Part shown: piece after piece, positions 17,327-26,634 of the stretch | Position numbering within the stretch: position 1 is the stretch's first letter | Layout of the letters: each line of letters starts with the position of its first letter | Origin: Chitinophagales bacterium | GTDB lineage: Bacteria; Bacteroidota; Bacteroidia; Chitinophagales; Saprospiraceae | Reading direction: 5' to 3' | Assembly (NCBI GenBank): GCA_017303475.1 | Contig: JAFLBO010000004.1 | Span: 124,001 to 188,000, forward strand | DNA: 64,000 nt | Notes under the pieces: generated by a model | What the model saw: the letters and a program-made list of their open reading frames with translations, nothing else | Told to the model about the DNA's origin: nothing | Databases searched by the model: none | Made by a program: the position numbers and the translations under genes

Positions 17327-18697
17327 ATGAAGCTTAAACTTGGTTTGATATCCCTTCTGCTTTTACCACTTTGTCTGCAAGCACAAACAGACAGAGCAAT
17401 AGTCGACCGGGTAGTGGCCACCGTAGGCGGCGAGATTATCCTGCTGAGCGAGGTACAGGAGCAATACAATTTTGCCAAAAAAGACCAGCCAACCCTTCCT
17501 GCAGAATACCAGTGCATGGTGTTGCAAAACCTCATCGTGCAAAAATTGCTGGTTAATCAGGCAAAACTCGACTCTGTTGAGGTTAAGGATGAAGAAGTGG
17601 AAGCTCAAATTGACGCCCGTATAGAGCGTTTGAGGGCCTATTTCAATCAAGACGACAAAGCCATTGAAGAGTTTTACGGACAAAGTGTGGATGAAATGAA
17701 ATCCATGCTAAGCTCCGACATGCGTAACCAGTTATTGGCCGAACGCATGCAAGGCAAAGTGACAGAAAAAGCCACCATTACCCCAATGGAAGTGCAGCGT
17801 TTTTTCAGCAAAATTCCTAGTGATTCCCTGCCCTATTTCAACGCTGAGGTAGAGATTCGAGAGATTGTGTACAAACCGAAAGTGAGTCCGGAGGAGCATA
17901 AAAAAGCCAAAGAACGCCTCGAAGACCTGCGCAAGCGGATTGTGGATCAGGGTGAAAGCTTTGCTGATCTGGCCAAAAAATTTAGCGACGACCCCGGTAG
18001 CGGCGCCCAAGGCGGCGATTTGGGCTTTCAGAAACGCGGCACATTTGTACCAGAGTTTGAAGCTATGGCTTACAAACTGGAACCCAACCAAATCAGCCCG
18101 GTGATCGAAACCGAGTTTGGTTTCCACATCATTCAACTCCTGGAACGCCGGGGTAACCTGATTCATTGCCGGCACATCCTCATCAAACCAGAGATCACAG
18201 ATGCCGATATGGAAGCGGCCAAAAACAGTCTGGATACATTGCGTCAACAGATTCGCGACGGAAAAATTAGCTTTTCGGAGGCTGTTAAGCGTTTTGGCGA
18301 TAAAAACCAACAGAGCTACAACAACGACGGCCGCGTAGCCAACCCGCGCACTGGTAATACCTTTTTTGAAGTGGGCGATCTGGAAACCAGCGTGTTTTTT
18401 GCCATTGATGGCTTGAAAGAAGGAGATATCGCGGCTCCGTTCCAATATAAAGGGCAGGATGGCAGCGATTTGTTCCGACTGGTACAACTGGTAAGTCGCT
18501 CCAAACCGCACAAAGCAGATTTGAAGCAAGATTATGGTAAAATCCAATCAGCGGCACTGGAGCAAAAAAAAGGAGAATACACCGAAAAATGGGTGCTTGA
18601 AAAACTGAACACCACTTACCTGAGTGTGAGTGACTTGTTTGGTTCCTGCCCTAATTTGCAGGAAATGATCGGTATCTCTGCTGCCCGCCGGCAATAA
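17327..18697 (+). CDS. surA: SurA-like periplasmic peptidylprolyl isomerase
   Basis: A 456-residue periplasmic chaperone for outer-membrane proteins. The signal peptide is MKLKLGLISLLLLPLCLQAQ. A SurA N-terminal domain follows (RVVATVGGEIILLSEVQEQY, conserved in SurA). The first parvulin domain (about 165-280) is well formed (FADLAKKFSDDPGSGAQGGD, GDLGF, FGFHIIQLLERR). A second parvulin-like domain (about 283-395) is more divergent (CRHILIK, SFSEAVKRFGD). The ATG at 17327 is chosen because it gives a clean signal peptide; an upstream ATG at 17255 would overlap the previous gene. The BamA-like gene follows, which fits a role in barrel assembly. Confidence 0.93.
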   Translation: MKLKLGLISLLLLPLCLQAQTDRAIVDRVVATVGGEIILLSEVQEQYNFAKKDQPTLPAEYQCMVLQNLIVQKLLVNQAKLDSVEVKDEEVEAQIDARIERLRAYFNQDDKAIEEFYGQSVDEMKSMLSSDMRNQLLAERMQGKVTEKATITPMEVQRFFSKIPSDSLPYFNAEVEIREIVYKPKVSPEEHKKAKERLEDLRKRIVDQGESFADLAKKFSDDPGSGAQGGDLGFQKRGTFVPEFEAMAYKLEPNQISPVIETEFGFHIIQLLERRGNLIHCRHILIKPEITDADMEAAKNSLDTLRQQIRDGKISFSEAVKRFGDKNQQSYNNDGRVANPRTGNTFFEVGDLETSVFFAIDGLKEGDIAAPFQYKGQDGSDLFRLVQLVSRSKPHKADLKQDYGKIQSAALEQKKGEYTEKWVLEKLNTTYLSVSDLFGSCPNLQEMIGISAARRQ

Positions 18698-18754
18698 TTC
18701 ACCCAACTGTTTTCACCAACAGATTCTTCAGCGCCACCATCCAAGCGCCCTCAA

Positions 18755-18762
18755 TACTTTTG
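18755..18762 (+). promoter_or_regulatory. -7 box overlapping the BamA-like start region
   Basis: TACTTTTG matches TAnnTTTG but lies only 3 bp before the ATG at 18766. If it is used, translation more likely starts at the in-frame ATG at 18804, which still keeps a full signal peptide. Confidence 0.35.
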
Positions 18763-18765
18763 ACC

Positions 18766-21366
18766 ATGAAGTTTTTGTCCTATATAAACCCCATTGCTGA
18801 TCGTATGCCAAGGAACATACCTAGCCTCTGCTATAAAACTGTTTGCCTGTTGGGATTTTGTACCATACTGGCCGGAACGGTTCATGCCCAGCAGCCTGAT
18901 TCACTGCTGCCGACGCTGGATTATTCCCAGCAAAAAGATTACGAAATTGGTGGTGTACGCGTTACCGGCGCTCAATATGCCGACGCTAATACCCTGATTA
19001 CCTTGTCTGGTTTGCGCGTGGGTAAAAAGGTGCGTGTACCGGGTACCGACTTTGCCAATGCTGTGCGCTCACTTTGGGGCCTTAAGTTGTTTACCGACGT
19101 TAAAATTATCCAGGAACGAACAGTTGGCGATAAAGTATTTCTGGAAATTGCGGTAAAAGAACTGCCGCGTTATACCCGCCACTCCTTTGTTGGGGTTAAA
19201 AAGAGCAAACACGATGATTTGAACGATATCATCAACAAGTTTTTGCAAAAAGGCGCAATCCTCACAGATAATGTGCGCGCTACCCTGATCAGCGAGCTGG
19301 AAGAATCTTACGTAGAAAAGGGATACATGAATGCACGGGTAAAAATCAACTCCTATCCGGATGAAAAAGCCGTAAATGCTACCAGATTGGAGTTTGTGAT
19401 TACCCCGGGCAAAAAGATCAAGATTAAGGACATCACTTTTACGGGTAATGACCATGTGAAAGCCCGCGTTTTGCGCAAAAAAATGAAAGAAACGCACCGA
19501 AAACTCAAGATTTTCAAAAAATCCAAGCTGGTGCGCGAATTGTATGAAGAAGACAAACGCAAAATTGAATCGTACTACAATACACTGGGTTTCCGAGATG
19601 CACGGGTAGTGAAAGACAGTATCTGGCGCAACAGAAAAGGTGAACTCCTGCTGCACCTGACCATTGAAGAAGGCAATCGCTATTATTTCCGTAAGATTGA
19701 ATGGAAGGGCAATACCCTTTACGAAACCAAATACCTGGATCAGGTACTGGGAATCAAAAAAGGCGATGTGTTTAACCAGGAATTACTGGACACACGTTTG
19801 TCGTTCAGCCAGGATGGCCGCGATATTTCTTCATTATACCTGGATAATGGTTACCTGTTTTTCCGTGTAGATCCGGTTGAGACTGCCATTGAAAACGACT
19901 CCATCGACCTAGAACTGCGTATTTACGAAGGTCCGCAGGCTACCATCGACCGGGTGGTGATTAAAGGTAACGACCGTACCCACGAACACATCATCCGGCG
20001 GGAATTGTTTACCCGTCCGGGCGATAAGTTCAGCCGCGCCGACATTATCCGTTCGCAGCGGGAGATTGTAAATCTGGGGTACTTTAATCCGGAAGCACTG
20101 GGTATCAACACCCCGGTAAACCCTGAGCGTGGCACGGTAGACATTGAGTATACGGTGGAAGAAAAGCCTTCAGATCAGCTGGAGCTTTCAGCAGGTTACC
20201 AGCCGGCAACTGCTTTCAGCCGGGGTGGTGTAATTGGTACCCTGGGGGTAACGTTCAACAATTTTTCCATCCGGAACATCAAAAATAAAGAAACCTGGAA
20301 TCCGCTTCCACAAGGTGATGGTCAACGATTCAGTCTTCGCGGACAAACGGCCGGCGAGCGCTTCCAATCGTACAATATCTCCTTCACTGAGCCATGGCTG
20401 GGGGGTAAAAAACCCAACTCCCTCACAGTAGCAGGTTTTTATAACCGCTTTGCCTCAGGTTTCTCCGGCTCCGACAGCTATCAAAAGCTGGAAATCATGC
20501 AGGGAACGGTGGGCTTCGGTACCCGTTTGAAATGGCCTGATGATAACTTCATCTTCCGCGCCGATGCCGATATCCAGTCGCTGAAACTCACCAATGCCTT
20601 GTCTTTTGCCTTCCGCGACGACCAGGGCCGGGTGATCACCGATGGTATTGTACACAACTACAGTCTGGGTTTAACTGTGGCGCGAAACAGTATCAACGAC
20701 CCGATTTTCCCAAAACAGGGTTCACTATTGTCGTTGAAAGTAAATGCTACGCCGCCGTACTCCTGGTTCAGAAGTCGTGATTTCTATCAAACAGCCTCTG
20801 TAAAAGAGCTGTACAACTATGCAGAATACCTCAAGTGGCGTGTAGATGCAGAATGGTACACCACTTTGGTGGGCAAATTGGTGTTCAAGGCCCAGGCTAA
20901 AATTGGTATCCTGAGTCGCTGGAGCGATAAAACCAGTATCAGCCCGTTTGAGCGATTTGAATTGGGTGGTGATGGTTTGAACAACCAGAACTTTGGTTTG
21001 AATGCCCGTGATATTATTTCATTGCGTGGTTACAATACTTCCGATATCATGGCCCGCTACCCTGGTGGCGCCGGTGTATTCAACAAATACACGCTGGAGT
21101 TGCGTTACCCAATCTCACTCAATCCTCAGAGCACGATTTTCGTAACAGCCTTTGCCCAGGGCGGTAATGCCTGGGCCAAAGCCGCCGAGTTCAATCCGTT
21201 CGACATCAAACGTTCTGTGGGCATGGGCTTGCGTGTGTTCCTGCCCATGTTTGGTACCCTTGGCTTCGACTATGGCGTGGGTATAGACAAACCAGAACTG
21301 TATCCAAGCCGCAAGCTATCAGACTTTGCCCGTTTCAGCATCGTTCTCGGCTTCGAGCCAGACTAG
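18766..21366 (+). CDS. bamA: BamA-family outer membrane protein assembly factor
   Basis: This is the core barrel-insertion protein of the outer membrane, 866 residues. The signal peptide ends at about residue 43 (TVHAQ). Five POTRA domains follow (for example YEIGGVRVTGAQYADANTLI, IKDITFTGNDHVKARVLRKK, IDRVVIKGNDRTHEHIIRRE), then the surface-antigen barrel from about residue 475. The barrel has LSAGYQPATAFSRGGVIGTL and the family-typical FELGGDGLNN and RGYNT segments, with a C-terminal strand ending in Phe and Glu-Pro-Asp. Its place after SurA-like genes supports the call. The ATG at 18804 is a credible alternative start. Confidence 0.95.
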   Translation: MKFLSYINPIADRMPRNIPSLCYKTVCLLGFCTILAGTVHAQQPDSLLPTLDYSQQKDYEIGGVRVTGAQYADANTLITLSGLRVGKKVRVPGTDFANAVRSLWGLKLFTDVKIIQERTVGDKVFLEIAVKELPRYTRHSFVGVKKSKHDDLNDIINKFLQKGAILTDNVRATLISELEESYVEKGYMNARVKINSYPDEKAVNATRLEFVITPGKKIKIKDITFTGNDHVKARVLRKKMKETHRKLKIFKKSKLVRELYEEDKRKIESYYNTLGFRDARVVKDSIWRNRKGELLLHLTIEEGNRYYFRKIEWKGNTLYETKYLDQVLGIKKGDVFNQELLDTRLSFSQDGRDISSLYLDNGYLFFRVDPVETAIENDSIDLELRIYEGPQATIDRVVIKGNDRTHEHIIRRELFTRPGDKFSRADIIRSQREIVNLGYFNPEALGINTPVNPERGTVDIEYTVEEKPSDQLELSAGYQPATAFSRGGVIGTLGVTFNNFSIRNIKNKETWNPLPQGDGQRFSLRGQTAGERFQSYNISFTEPWLGGKKPNSLTVAGFYNRFASGFSGSDSYQKLEIMQGTVGFGTRLKWPDDNFIFRADADIQSLKLTNALSFAFRDDQGRVITDGIVHNYSLGLTVARNSINDPIFPKQGSLLSLKVNATPPYSWFRSRDFYQTASVKELYNYAEYLKWRVDAEWYTTLVGKLVFKAQAKIGILSRWSDKTSISPFERFELGGDGLNNQNFGLNARDIISLRGYNTSDIMARYPGGAGVFNKYTLELRYPISLNPQSTIFVTAFAQGGNAWAKAAEFNPFDIKRSVGMGLRVFLPMFGTLGFDYGVGIDKPELYPSRKLSDFARFSIVLGFEPD

Positions 21367-21392
21367 CATTTAACCCAAGTCCCCAAAAAGCA

Positions 21393-21424
21393 AGACCGCC
21401 AGCCGAAACCCCGGCTGGCGGTCT
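21393..21424 (+). terminator. Terminator after the BamA-like gene
   Basis: A perfect 13-bp GC-rich stem, 21393-21405 (AGACCGCCAGCCG) with 21412-21424, has a 6-nt loop and runs into TTTTGTTT. This is a textbook rho-independent terminator. Confidence 0.9.
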
Positions 21425-21530
21425 TTTTGTTTAGCGCATTCAACAGACCCATATTTCCTACCCATCCAAACCAATTATCCCCTCATTACCCACCCCAAAA
21501 ATTGCCGCAGGCAACCTCAAATAAAACAAA

Positions 21531-21785
21531 TCCGCGTCATCCGCGTCATCCGCGTCATCCGCGTTCCACTTCCATCCGTGTTCCACCCGCGTTCCAAATC
21601 CACCCGCGTTCCCCAAAAAAAAATTAAATCCGCGTCATCCGCGTCATCCGCGTTCCACTTCCATCCGTGTTCCACCCGCGTTCCAATTCCACCCGCGTTC
21701 CCCCAAAAAAAATTAAATCCGCGTCATCCGCGTCATCCGCGTCATCCGCGTTCCAATACCATCCGCGTTCTACCCGCGTTCCAAG
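21531..21785. repeat. Tandem array of CCGCGTCATCC-type units
   Basis: Three large units with a period of about 89-98 bp, each made of TCCGCGTCA, TCCGCGTTCC and CACCCGCGTTCC words, are separated by A-rich AAAAAAATTAAA spacers (near 21615-21628 and 21706-21717). The array ends exactly at the stop codon of the TonB receptor gene on the minus strand. Open frames here encode only His/Pro/Arg repeats and are not genes. The bases 21425-21530 hold no recognisable feature. Confidence 0.85.
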
Positions 21786-24134
21786 TCAGAATTCCAGCCT
21801 CCAGCTAAAATTCGGGATCGTTGTCAGCTGATACTTCGTTTCCACCTGATCTGTATATGGATCATAGAAATGATAAGCCACATTTTCCTGTGCCGTCAGG
21901 TTCTGAATATCCAGGGCAAACGTGGAATTTCGACGATTTCCCAGGTTTTTGCGCCAGTACACGCGCATATCCGCGCGGAAGTAATCGGGCGCTTGCTGGT
22001 TATAACCTGAATAATAATCATACATAGTAGTGCGGCTGTTGCGGGATAACTCTACGTCGAGAAATGGTTCTCTTACGCCGCCCATCCACACCACACGGGC
22101 ATTCAGGCCAAAGGTTCTTTCCTTGCCCGGACGTTTTTCCTTTTGCCATTCCTTGCCAATGACCAGGTTGGCCATTTTGCCAAAATCCCAGCGGGTGGAA
22201 AATATGGGCTTGACACTTTCATAATTGAATTTACTGTCGATAAATGTGCCATTTACCATCATAAACCAGCCATTGACAAGTCGCTTCTCTGCACTGACTT
22301 CAACACCTGATGTGCGGCCCGAATTGGCTGGAAAGAAGCCGCCAATATTGGTAGGGGTATATTCGGACAGATTCAAAGTGCCCAATCCCCAAAGCGGAAA
22401 ATTAGTTGAGGCATACTCGCGGTGAGCCTCCTGTAGGAATCCTTCCACCTTAAATTGCCATTGCTTGTTAGGCAGCCATTGGTAGGCCAAACTATATTTG
22501 GAGGCGCGCTGGAAGTTGGTTTCTTCGTTTAACAACCACTGAGCCGGCAGCTGATTGTACAAACCTGCCGCAGCAGAGATACGGTGCCCGGGCGCCAGAA
22601 CCTGGGTAATACTCAAACGTGGCTCCGGAGCAAAATAAAAGGTGCTGGGAAAAGAGCTTGAAGTGTACGGATTCCGGTATCCGTTTCCGTGAAAACCGGC
22701 CTGAATCTGCGTCTTTTCCTTTATGCTAATCCATTGCAAACTAGCCCAGGGCTGTATTTGCAGATACTGGTGGTCTTTAGACAAGGTAACCGTTTGATTT
22801 TGAGCAGATTCCGCCATGTAATTCTGGTGGGTAACGCTCAGTCCGGCTATAAGTTTCCAGCGCAGATTCAGGCGCTGGAAATACGTAATAGCGCCGGAAA
22901 GTCTGGATTCCCGGATATCATCCGTGTTGCCATCTTCCAGGTAAACCGCAGAAGAAGCATTACGTTCGGTAAGTTGACCTGAAGCGGCAATGGTGGTTTT
23001 AATCCAGGCGTTTCGACTCAAAGGCGTCCAGTTAGACACCCCTGCAACTCCGGTTTTAGACTGGTAATCAATGTCGAAAAAGTCTTTGAAGTACTTGATT
23101 TCCGCAGTATCGGTTTTATGCCGGAAAATATTCTCATTCAGGCCGCCCATACCAAAAATGTTCCAGCGACTGCCGTTTTTACCTTCTTTGAACAGGTTGA
23201 ACGACAAATCCTGAAAGTTGATTTGCTCATCGCCAAAAGAAACGCCCATCTGGCCCAGCAGTCCCACCGTTGAATACCGGTAATTGACCAGGTAAGAGGC
23301 AGGATTGCTGCTGTTCTTACCGGCCATCGGTCCTTCCGCTGCCAAATCGAGGCCAATAAGGCCCGCTTGTGCTGTGAATTCATGCTGGCGGGTATTTCCT
23401 TTTCGCAGATTCATGTCCATAACCCCGCCCAGCGCATCGCCATATCCGGCCGGCATGGCGCCGGTAAGTAGTGAACTGTTGTCGAGCAATTGGGCGGAAA
23501 ACATCAAAACCCCGCCCCCTGAGGCCGAGCCCCTATCGCCAAACGTGCCGGCATTCGGCAGGTGATTGGGGTTAACAATGTCTACCCCTTCCAGGCGCCA
23601 ACGCATGGACGTTGGGCTGTTGCCACGAATACTCATATTATTGGTACCATCGTCCATTTGTGCCACTCCGGGATAAGCCATCGCCAGGCGGGCAGGATCA
23701 AAAAACATGGCCGGAAGGCGCAGGGTTTGGTCTTTGGTGAGTGGGATTTCACCCAGCGGCAACAGCGGGCGACGACCAGGTTGTGCCCCCAAAATGGTTA
23801 CCTCTGCCAATTGGGCATTGGACCGACGCAGGATCAGCTCCAGTACCTGTTCCTTGCCGGAGCTCACGTTTATCTCGGTAAGGGTTTGATTTTCATAACC
23901 TTGCGCCATAATCTCCACGGTGTAGTAACCGGCTCGAATACCTTCAAACAGGAAACTGCCGTCAGGGGAACTGGCCAGCGAGACAGGTGTTGATTGTCGG
24001 TGCAAGTGCTTTATCTGAATGGTAGCGCCAACAATAGGTTCGTTGCTGTCGGCATCCCGAAGAGAGCCGCGCAAAGTTTGGGCTGAAAGTATGGTGGTGG
24101 TTAGGGCAAACAAAAACAGTAGTAGAAAGCGCAT
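21786..24134 (-). CDS. TonB-dependent receptor with carboxypeptidase-regulatory N-domain
   Basis: A 782-residue outer-membrane receptor. The signal peptide is MRFLLLFLFALTTTILSAQ. A CarboxypepD_reg-like domain (LRGSLRDADSNEPIVGATIQ) fills about residues 20-105, followed by a plug with MSIRGNSPTSMRWRLEGVDI and NPNHL, and GYGDALGGVMDMNLRKGN. The barrel ends in SWRLEF with a C-terminal Phe. The class resembles receptors without a SusD partner; the substrate is unknown. The ATG at 24134 is preferred over an upstream GTG-type start because the signal peptide begins there. The gene converges on bamA across the CCGCGTCATCC array. Confidence 0.92.
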   Translation of the reverse strand: MRFLLLFLFALTTTILSAQTLRGSLRDADSNEPIVGATIQIKHLHRQSTPVSLASSPDGSFLFEGIRAGYYTVEIMAQGYENQTLTEINVSSGKEQVLELILRRSNAQLAEVTILGAQPGRRPLLPLGEIPLTKDQTLRLPAMFFDPARLAMAYPGVAQMDDGTNNMSIRGNSPTSMRWRLEGVDIVNPNHLPNAGTFGDRGSASGGGVLMFSAQLLDNSSLLTGAMPAGYGDALGGVMDMNLRKGNTRQHEFTAQAGLIGLDLAAEGPMAGKNSSNPASYLVNYRYSTVGLLGQMGVSFGDEQINFQDLSFNLFKEGKNGSRWNIFGMGGLNENIFRHKTDTAEIKYFKDFFDIDYQSKTGVAGVSNWTPLSRNAWIKTTIAASGQLTERNASSAVYLEDGNTDDIRESRLSGAITYFQRLNLRWKLIAGLSVTHQNYMAESAQNQTVTLSKDHQYLQIQPWASLQWISIKEKTQIQAGFHGNGYRNPYTSSSFPSTFYFAPEPRLSITQVLAPGHRISAAAGLYNQLPAQWLLNEETNFQRASKYSLAYQWLPNKQWQFKVEGFLQEAHREYASTNFPLWGLGTLNLSEYTPTNIGGFFPANSGRTSGVEVSAEKRLVNGWFMMVNGTFIDSKFNYESVKPIFSTRWDFGKMANLVIGKEWQKEKRPGKERTFGLNARVVWMGGVREPFLDVELSRNSRTTMYDYYSGYNQQAPDYFRADMRVYWRKNLGNRRNSTFALDIQNLTAQENVAYHFYDPYTDQVETKYQLTTIPNFSWRLEF

Positions 24135-24328
24135 GGCAAAGATTTTAGTATACTGGTGGATCACCACCAGATTCGCCCGTAAAGATAATTGCGTTGATCG
24201 CCGAAATTTTTCCCAATTTCACACCCGGAAACCTGCGGTTGGTCGGAGAATCCTGTTGCTGCCTTGCGTAGTGAGGGTAATGCCGGCACCTTTGCAGCCG
24301 AACATCAAACTTTCAAACCAAACTCAAG

Positions 24329-25243
24329 ATGTATTTTATTCCGATTATCCTCGTGCTCATTTTTTTGAGCCTTGTTACTGTGCAACAGGGCACTGTTGCG
24401 GTTACCACTATTTTTGGTAAATACAACCGAACCCTCTATCCGGGTCTGAGCTTCCGTATTCCCATCATCGAGCAAATTTTCAAGCGCATTTCCATTCAAA
24501 ACCGCGCTGCCGAACTCACATTCCAGGCGGTTACCATTGACCAGGCCAATGTGCATTTTACCTCCTTGCTGTTGTTTTCTGTAATGGACAATGCAGAGGA
24601 AACCATCAAAAAAGTTGCCTTCCGGTTTGTGAGCGATCGCGATTTTATGGCTACGCTTACGCGTACTGTTGAGGGCAATATTCGTTCATTTGTTGCAACC
24701 AAAAAACAACAGGAGATCCTGGCCCTGCGCCGCGAAATCACGGAAGCAGTTAAAATCAACATTGACCACATGTTGGAAGACTGGGGTTTCCACCTCATCG
24801 ACCTGCAAATCAACGATATCACCTTTGATGAAGAGGTAATGCGCTCTATGTCGAAAATCGTGGCTGCAAACAACCTCAAGGCTGCTGCGGAGAACGAAGG
24901 TCAGGCGCTCCTGATTACCAAAACCAAAGCTGCTGAAGCGGAGGGTAACGCCATCAAAATTTCTGCAGAAGCAGAACGTGAAGCGGCTAAAATGCGCGGT
25001 CAGGCCGTAGCATTATTCCGCGAAGAAGTTGCGCGCGGTATGAGTCAGGCCGCCAAAGAAATGCAAAACGCTAACCTCGATACCTCCGTCATTCTGTTCT
25101 CTATGTGGACAGAAGCCGTGAAGAACTTTACCGAGCATGGCAAAGGCAACATTATTTTCCTCGATGGTTCAGTAGATGGTATGCAGAAAACGCTCAAAGA
25201 GCTCGTGGCCCTGAACCAGATGGATCACATCAACGGGAAGTAG
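24329..25243 (+). CDS. SPFH/Band 7 (stomatin-like) membrane protein
   Basis: A 304-residue protein with an N-terminal membrane helix (FIPIILVLIFLSLVTV), the SPFH core (QGTVAVTTIFGKYNRTLYPG, then IEQIFKRISIQNR), and a helical coiled-coil tail rich in Ala, Glu and Lys (KAAEAEGNAIKISAEAEREA). Such proteins form large rings in the membrane and modulate proteases or membrane domains; the exact partner is unknown, and no NfeD or HflC/K partner gene is adjacent. A CACCTTTG close to the -7 consensus lies about 40 bp before the ATG. The gene ends at a strong two-way hairpin. Confidence 0.93.
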   Translation: MYFIPIILVLIFLSLVTVQQGTVAVTTIFGKYNRTLYPGLSFRIPIIEQIFKRISIQNRAAELTFQAVTIDQANVHFTSLLLFSVMDNAEETIKKVAFRFVSDRDFMATLTRTVEGNIRSFVATKKQQEILALRREITEAVKINIDHMLEDWGFHLIDLQINDITFDEEVMRSMSKIVAANNLKAAAENEGQALLITKTKAAEAEGNAIKISAEAEREAAKMRGQAVALFREEVARGMSQAAKEMQNANLDTSVILFSMWTEAVKNFTEHGKGNIIFLDGSVDGMQKTLKELVALNQMDHINGK

Positions 25244-25260
25244 GTTTGGGTTGAGGAGCT

Positions 25261-25345
25261 TGGCTTTTTTCACCACTAAGGCACTAAGAGCACTGAAGGT
25301 ATTTAATCTTGGTGTTTTTAGTGCCTTAGTGGTGAAAAAAAGCCA
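25261..25345. terminator. Two-way terminator hairpin built on a CACCACTAAGGCAC repeat
   Basis: Arms 25261-25287 and 25318-25345 are inverted copies with one bulged base and a 30-nt loop. Each arm has a T run at its outer end, so it can end the SPFH transcript and the convergent glycosyltransferase transcript. The arm sequence belongs to the AAGGCACTAAG family of Bacteroidota intergenic repeats, which also occurs at 28565-28635. Confidence 0.7.
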
Positions 25346-25356
25346 GGCTCCACCAC

Positions 25357-26481
25357 TCAAACACTATACGTTTCAATCCAGCTCGCGCAAATGCGTTCAG
25401 GGGCGAATAATTGAATTTGCCGCGCCATTTTAGGAGATAATTCCTGAGTTAATGCAGGGTCCAGCAAGCGCAGGATTTGTGTAGCCATCTCCTCGGGTTG
25501 ATCCGGAGCGGCATAAAGCGCTGCATCGCCGCCAACTTCCTGAAAACAACCGCCACGGGTGGTTAACACCGGAATGCCAATGGTCATGGCTTCCAGGATA
25601 GGAATGCCAAACCCTTCAAAGACAGACGGATATACCAACCCGGCAGCACGGCGGTAAAGGCCTGCCAGGGCATCGGATGGAACGTGCTGACTGATCCATG
25701 TAACGCGCAGGCGGGCTTTTTGAGCCTGCTCCCTCAGTTCGTTTACATACGCTCCTTTCCCGGAGCCAACCGCTACCAGCGGAATATCGTATCCTTTTTC
25801 CTGCAATAACACAAGCGCCTGAAGCAGGCCATGCCAGTTTTTTCGTCTGGTTAGGCTTCCCACAGAAATCAGAAACGGCTCCTCTGGCAAGGAAATTCCG
25901 GGTACAACAGGCAGCGCCAGGGTATCAGGCAGGTGTCTAAGGCTCAGGCGTTCAAATACCGCATCGCAGGCCTGTCCAATCACTTTTACCCGTTCCGGGG
26001 GAATTTGGAAATAAGTGTGCAGGTCGGCCCGGGTTTGTTCGCTAATAGCCACAACAATATCGGCCTCCAACGCAGCCCTTCGGTATTTTTTCTCGTAGAA
26101 GTATCGATCAATGCCCGGATAAAGCTCCGGGTAACGCATAAAAATGAGATCGTGCATGCTCACAACACTTCGGATACCAGCCCGGCGTAACCCTTGGGGC
26201 AGTTCATGACTCAAGCCATGGTACACCTGAACTTTGTCGCGCCTGAGTTGGCGGGTAATGCCTCTACTGCGCCAAATAGGGTGAAAAGTGCGCCCCATCC
26301 AGGTATCGGGCAACCGAATACCATCAGTGTTGGCGCCTAGTTGATTGCGGTTGTAGGGCGTGTAAAGCAAATACTGGTGTTCGGGGTAAAGACGGCGCAG
26401 ACCCTCCAGCAGGGTGCGGCTGTAGAAGCCAAGCCCGGTGGTATTATTGAAGTAACGTTTGGCGTCGAAAGCGATGATCAC
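25357..26481 (-). CDS. Glycosyltransferase family 4-type (GT-B) enzyme
   Basis: A 374-residue GT-B fold glycosyltransferase that would transfer a sugar from a nucleotide donor, probably in surface polysaccharide or glycoconjugate synthesis. The N-terminal half has TTGLGFYSRTLLEGLRRLYP and the acceptor-side HDLIFMRYPELYPG; the C-terminal half has SVGSLTRRKNWHGLLQAL and the donor-binding VYPSVFEGFGIPILEAM with the EX7E pattern. The start is taken as GTG at 26481 because homologues begin at IIAFDAKR; an upstream TTG at 26490 is possible. A TACCTTTG box on the minus strand at 26488-26495 suggests a leaderless or very short-leader transcript. No other polysaccharide genes adjoin it. Confidence 0.9.
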   Translation of the reverse strand: MIIAFDAKRYFNNTTGLGFYSRTLLEGLRRLYPEHQYLLYTPYNRNQLGANTDGIRLPDTWMGRTFHPIWRSRGITRQLRRDKVQVYHGLSHELPQGLRRAGIRSVVSMHDLIFMRYPELYPGIDRYFYEKKYRRAALEADIVVAISEQTRADLHTYFQIPPERVKVIGQACDAVFERLSLRHLPDTLALPVVPGISLPEEPFLISVGSLTRRKNWHGLLQALVLLQEKGYDIPLVAVGSGKGAYVNELREQAQKARLRVTWISQHVPSDALAGLYRRAAGLVYPSVFEGFGIPILEAMTIGIPVLTTRGGCFQEVGGDAALYAAPDQPEEMATQILRLLDPALTQELSPKMARQIQLFAPERICASWIETYSV

Positions 26482-26487
26482 AGGGCA

Positions 26488-26495
26488 CAAAGGTA
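26488..26495 (-). promoter_or_regulatory. -7 box of the glycosyltransferase gene
   Basis: Read on the minus strand, this is TACCTTTG, a full match to TAnnTTTG. Transcription would start at about 26481-26484, on or next to the proposed GTG start codon. Confidence 0.5.
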
Positions 26496-26587
26496 AAGCA
26501 AGGAACCGGGCTCTGATTCGGAATGTCGGTTTATTGCAAAGACTTTGTTATTCCAAATAATAACACCTTGAAAACCCATTGAATTAG

Positions 26588-26595
26588 TAAGTTTG
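26588..26595 (+). promoter_or_regulatory. -7 box of the CHRD protein gene
   Basis: TAAGTTTG fits TAnnTTTG, with a TTG at 26568-26570 upstream at a somewhat short distance. It lies about 40 bp before the ATG at 26635. Confidence 0.45.
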
Positions 26596-26634
26596 CAGGC
26601 ATTCTTCGGTTTTTACAACTTATTGATTTTCACC

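Noticed and set aside
21427..21808. Open frames in the CCGCGTCATCC array
   Set aside because: They encode only repeated RHPRHPRS-like words and shift with the repeat; not genes.
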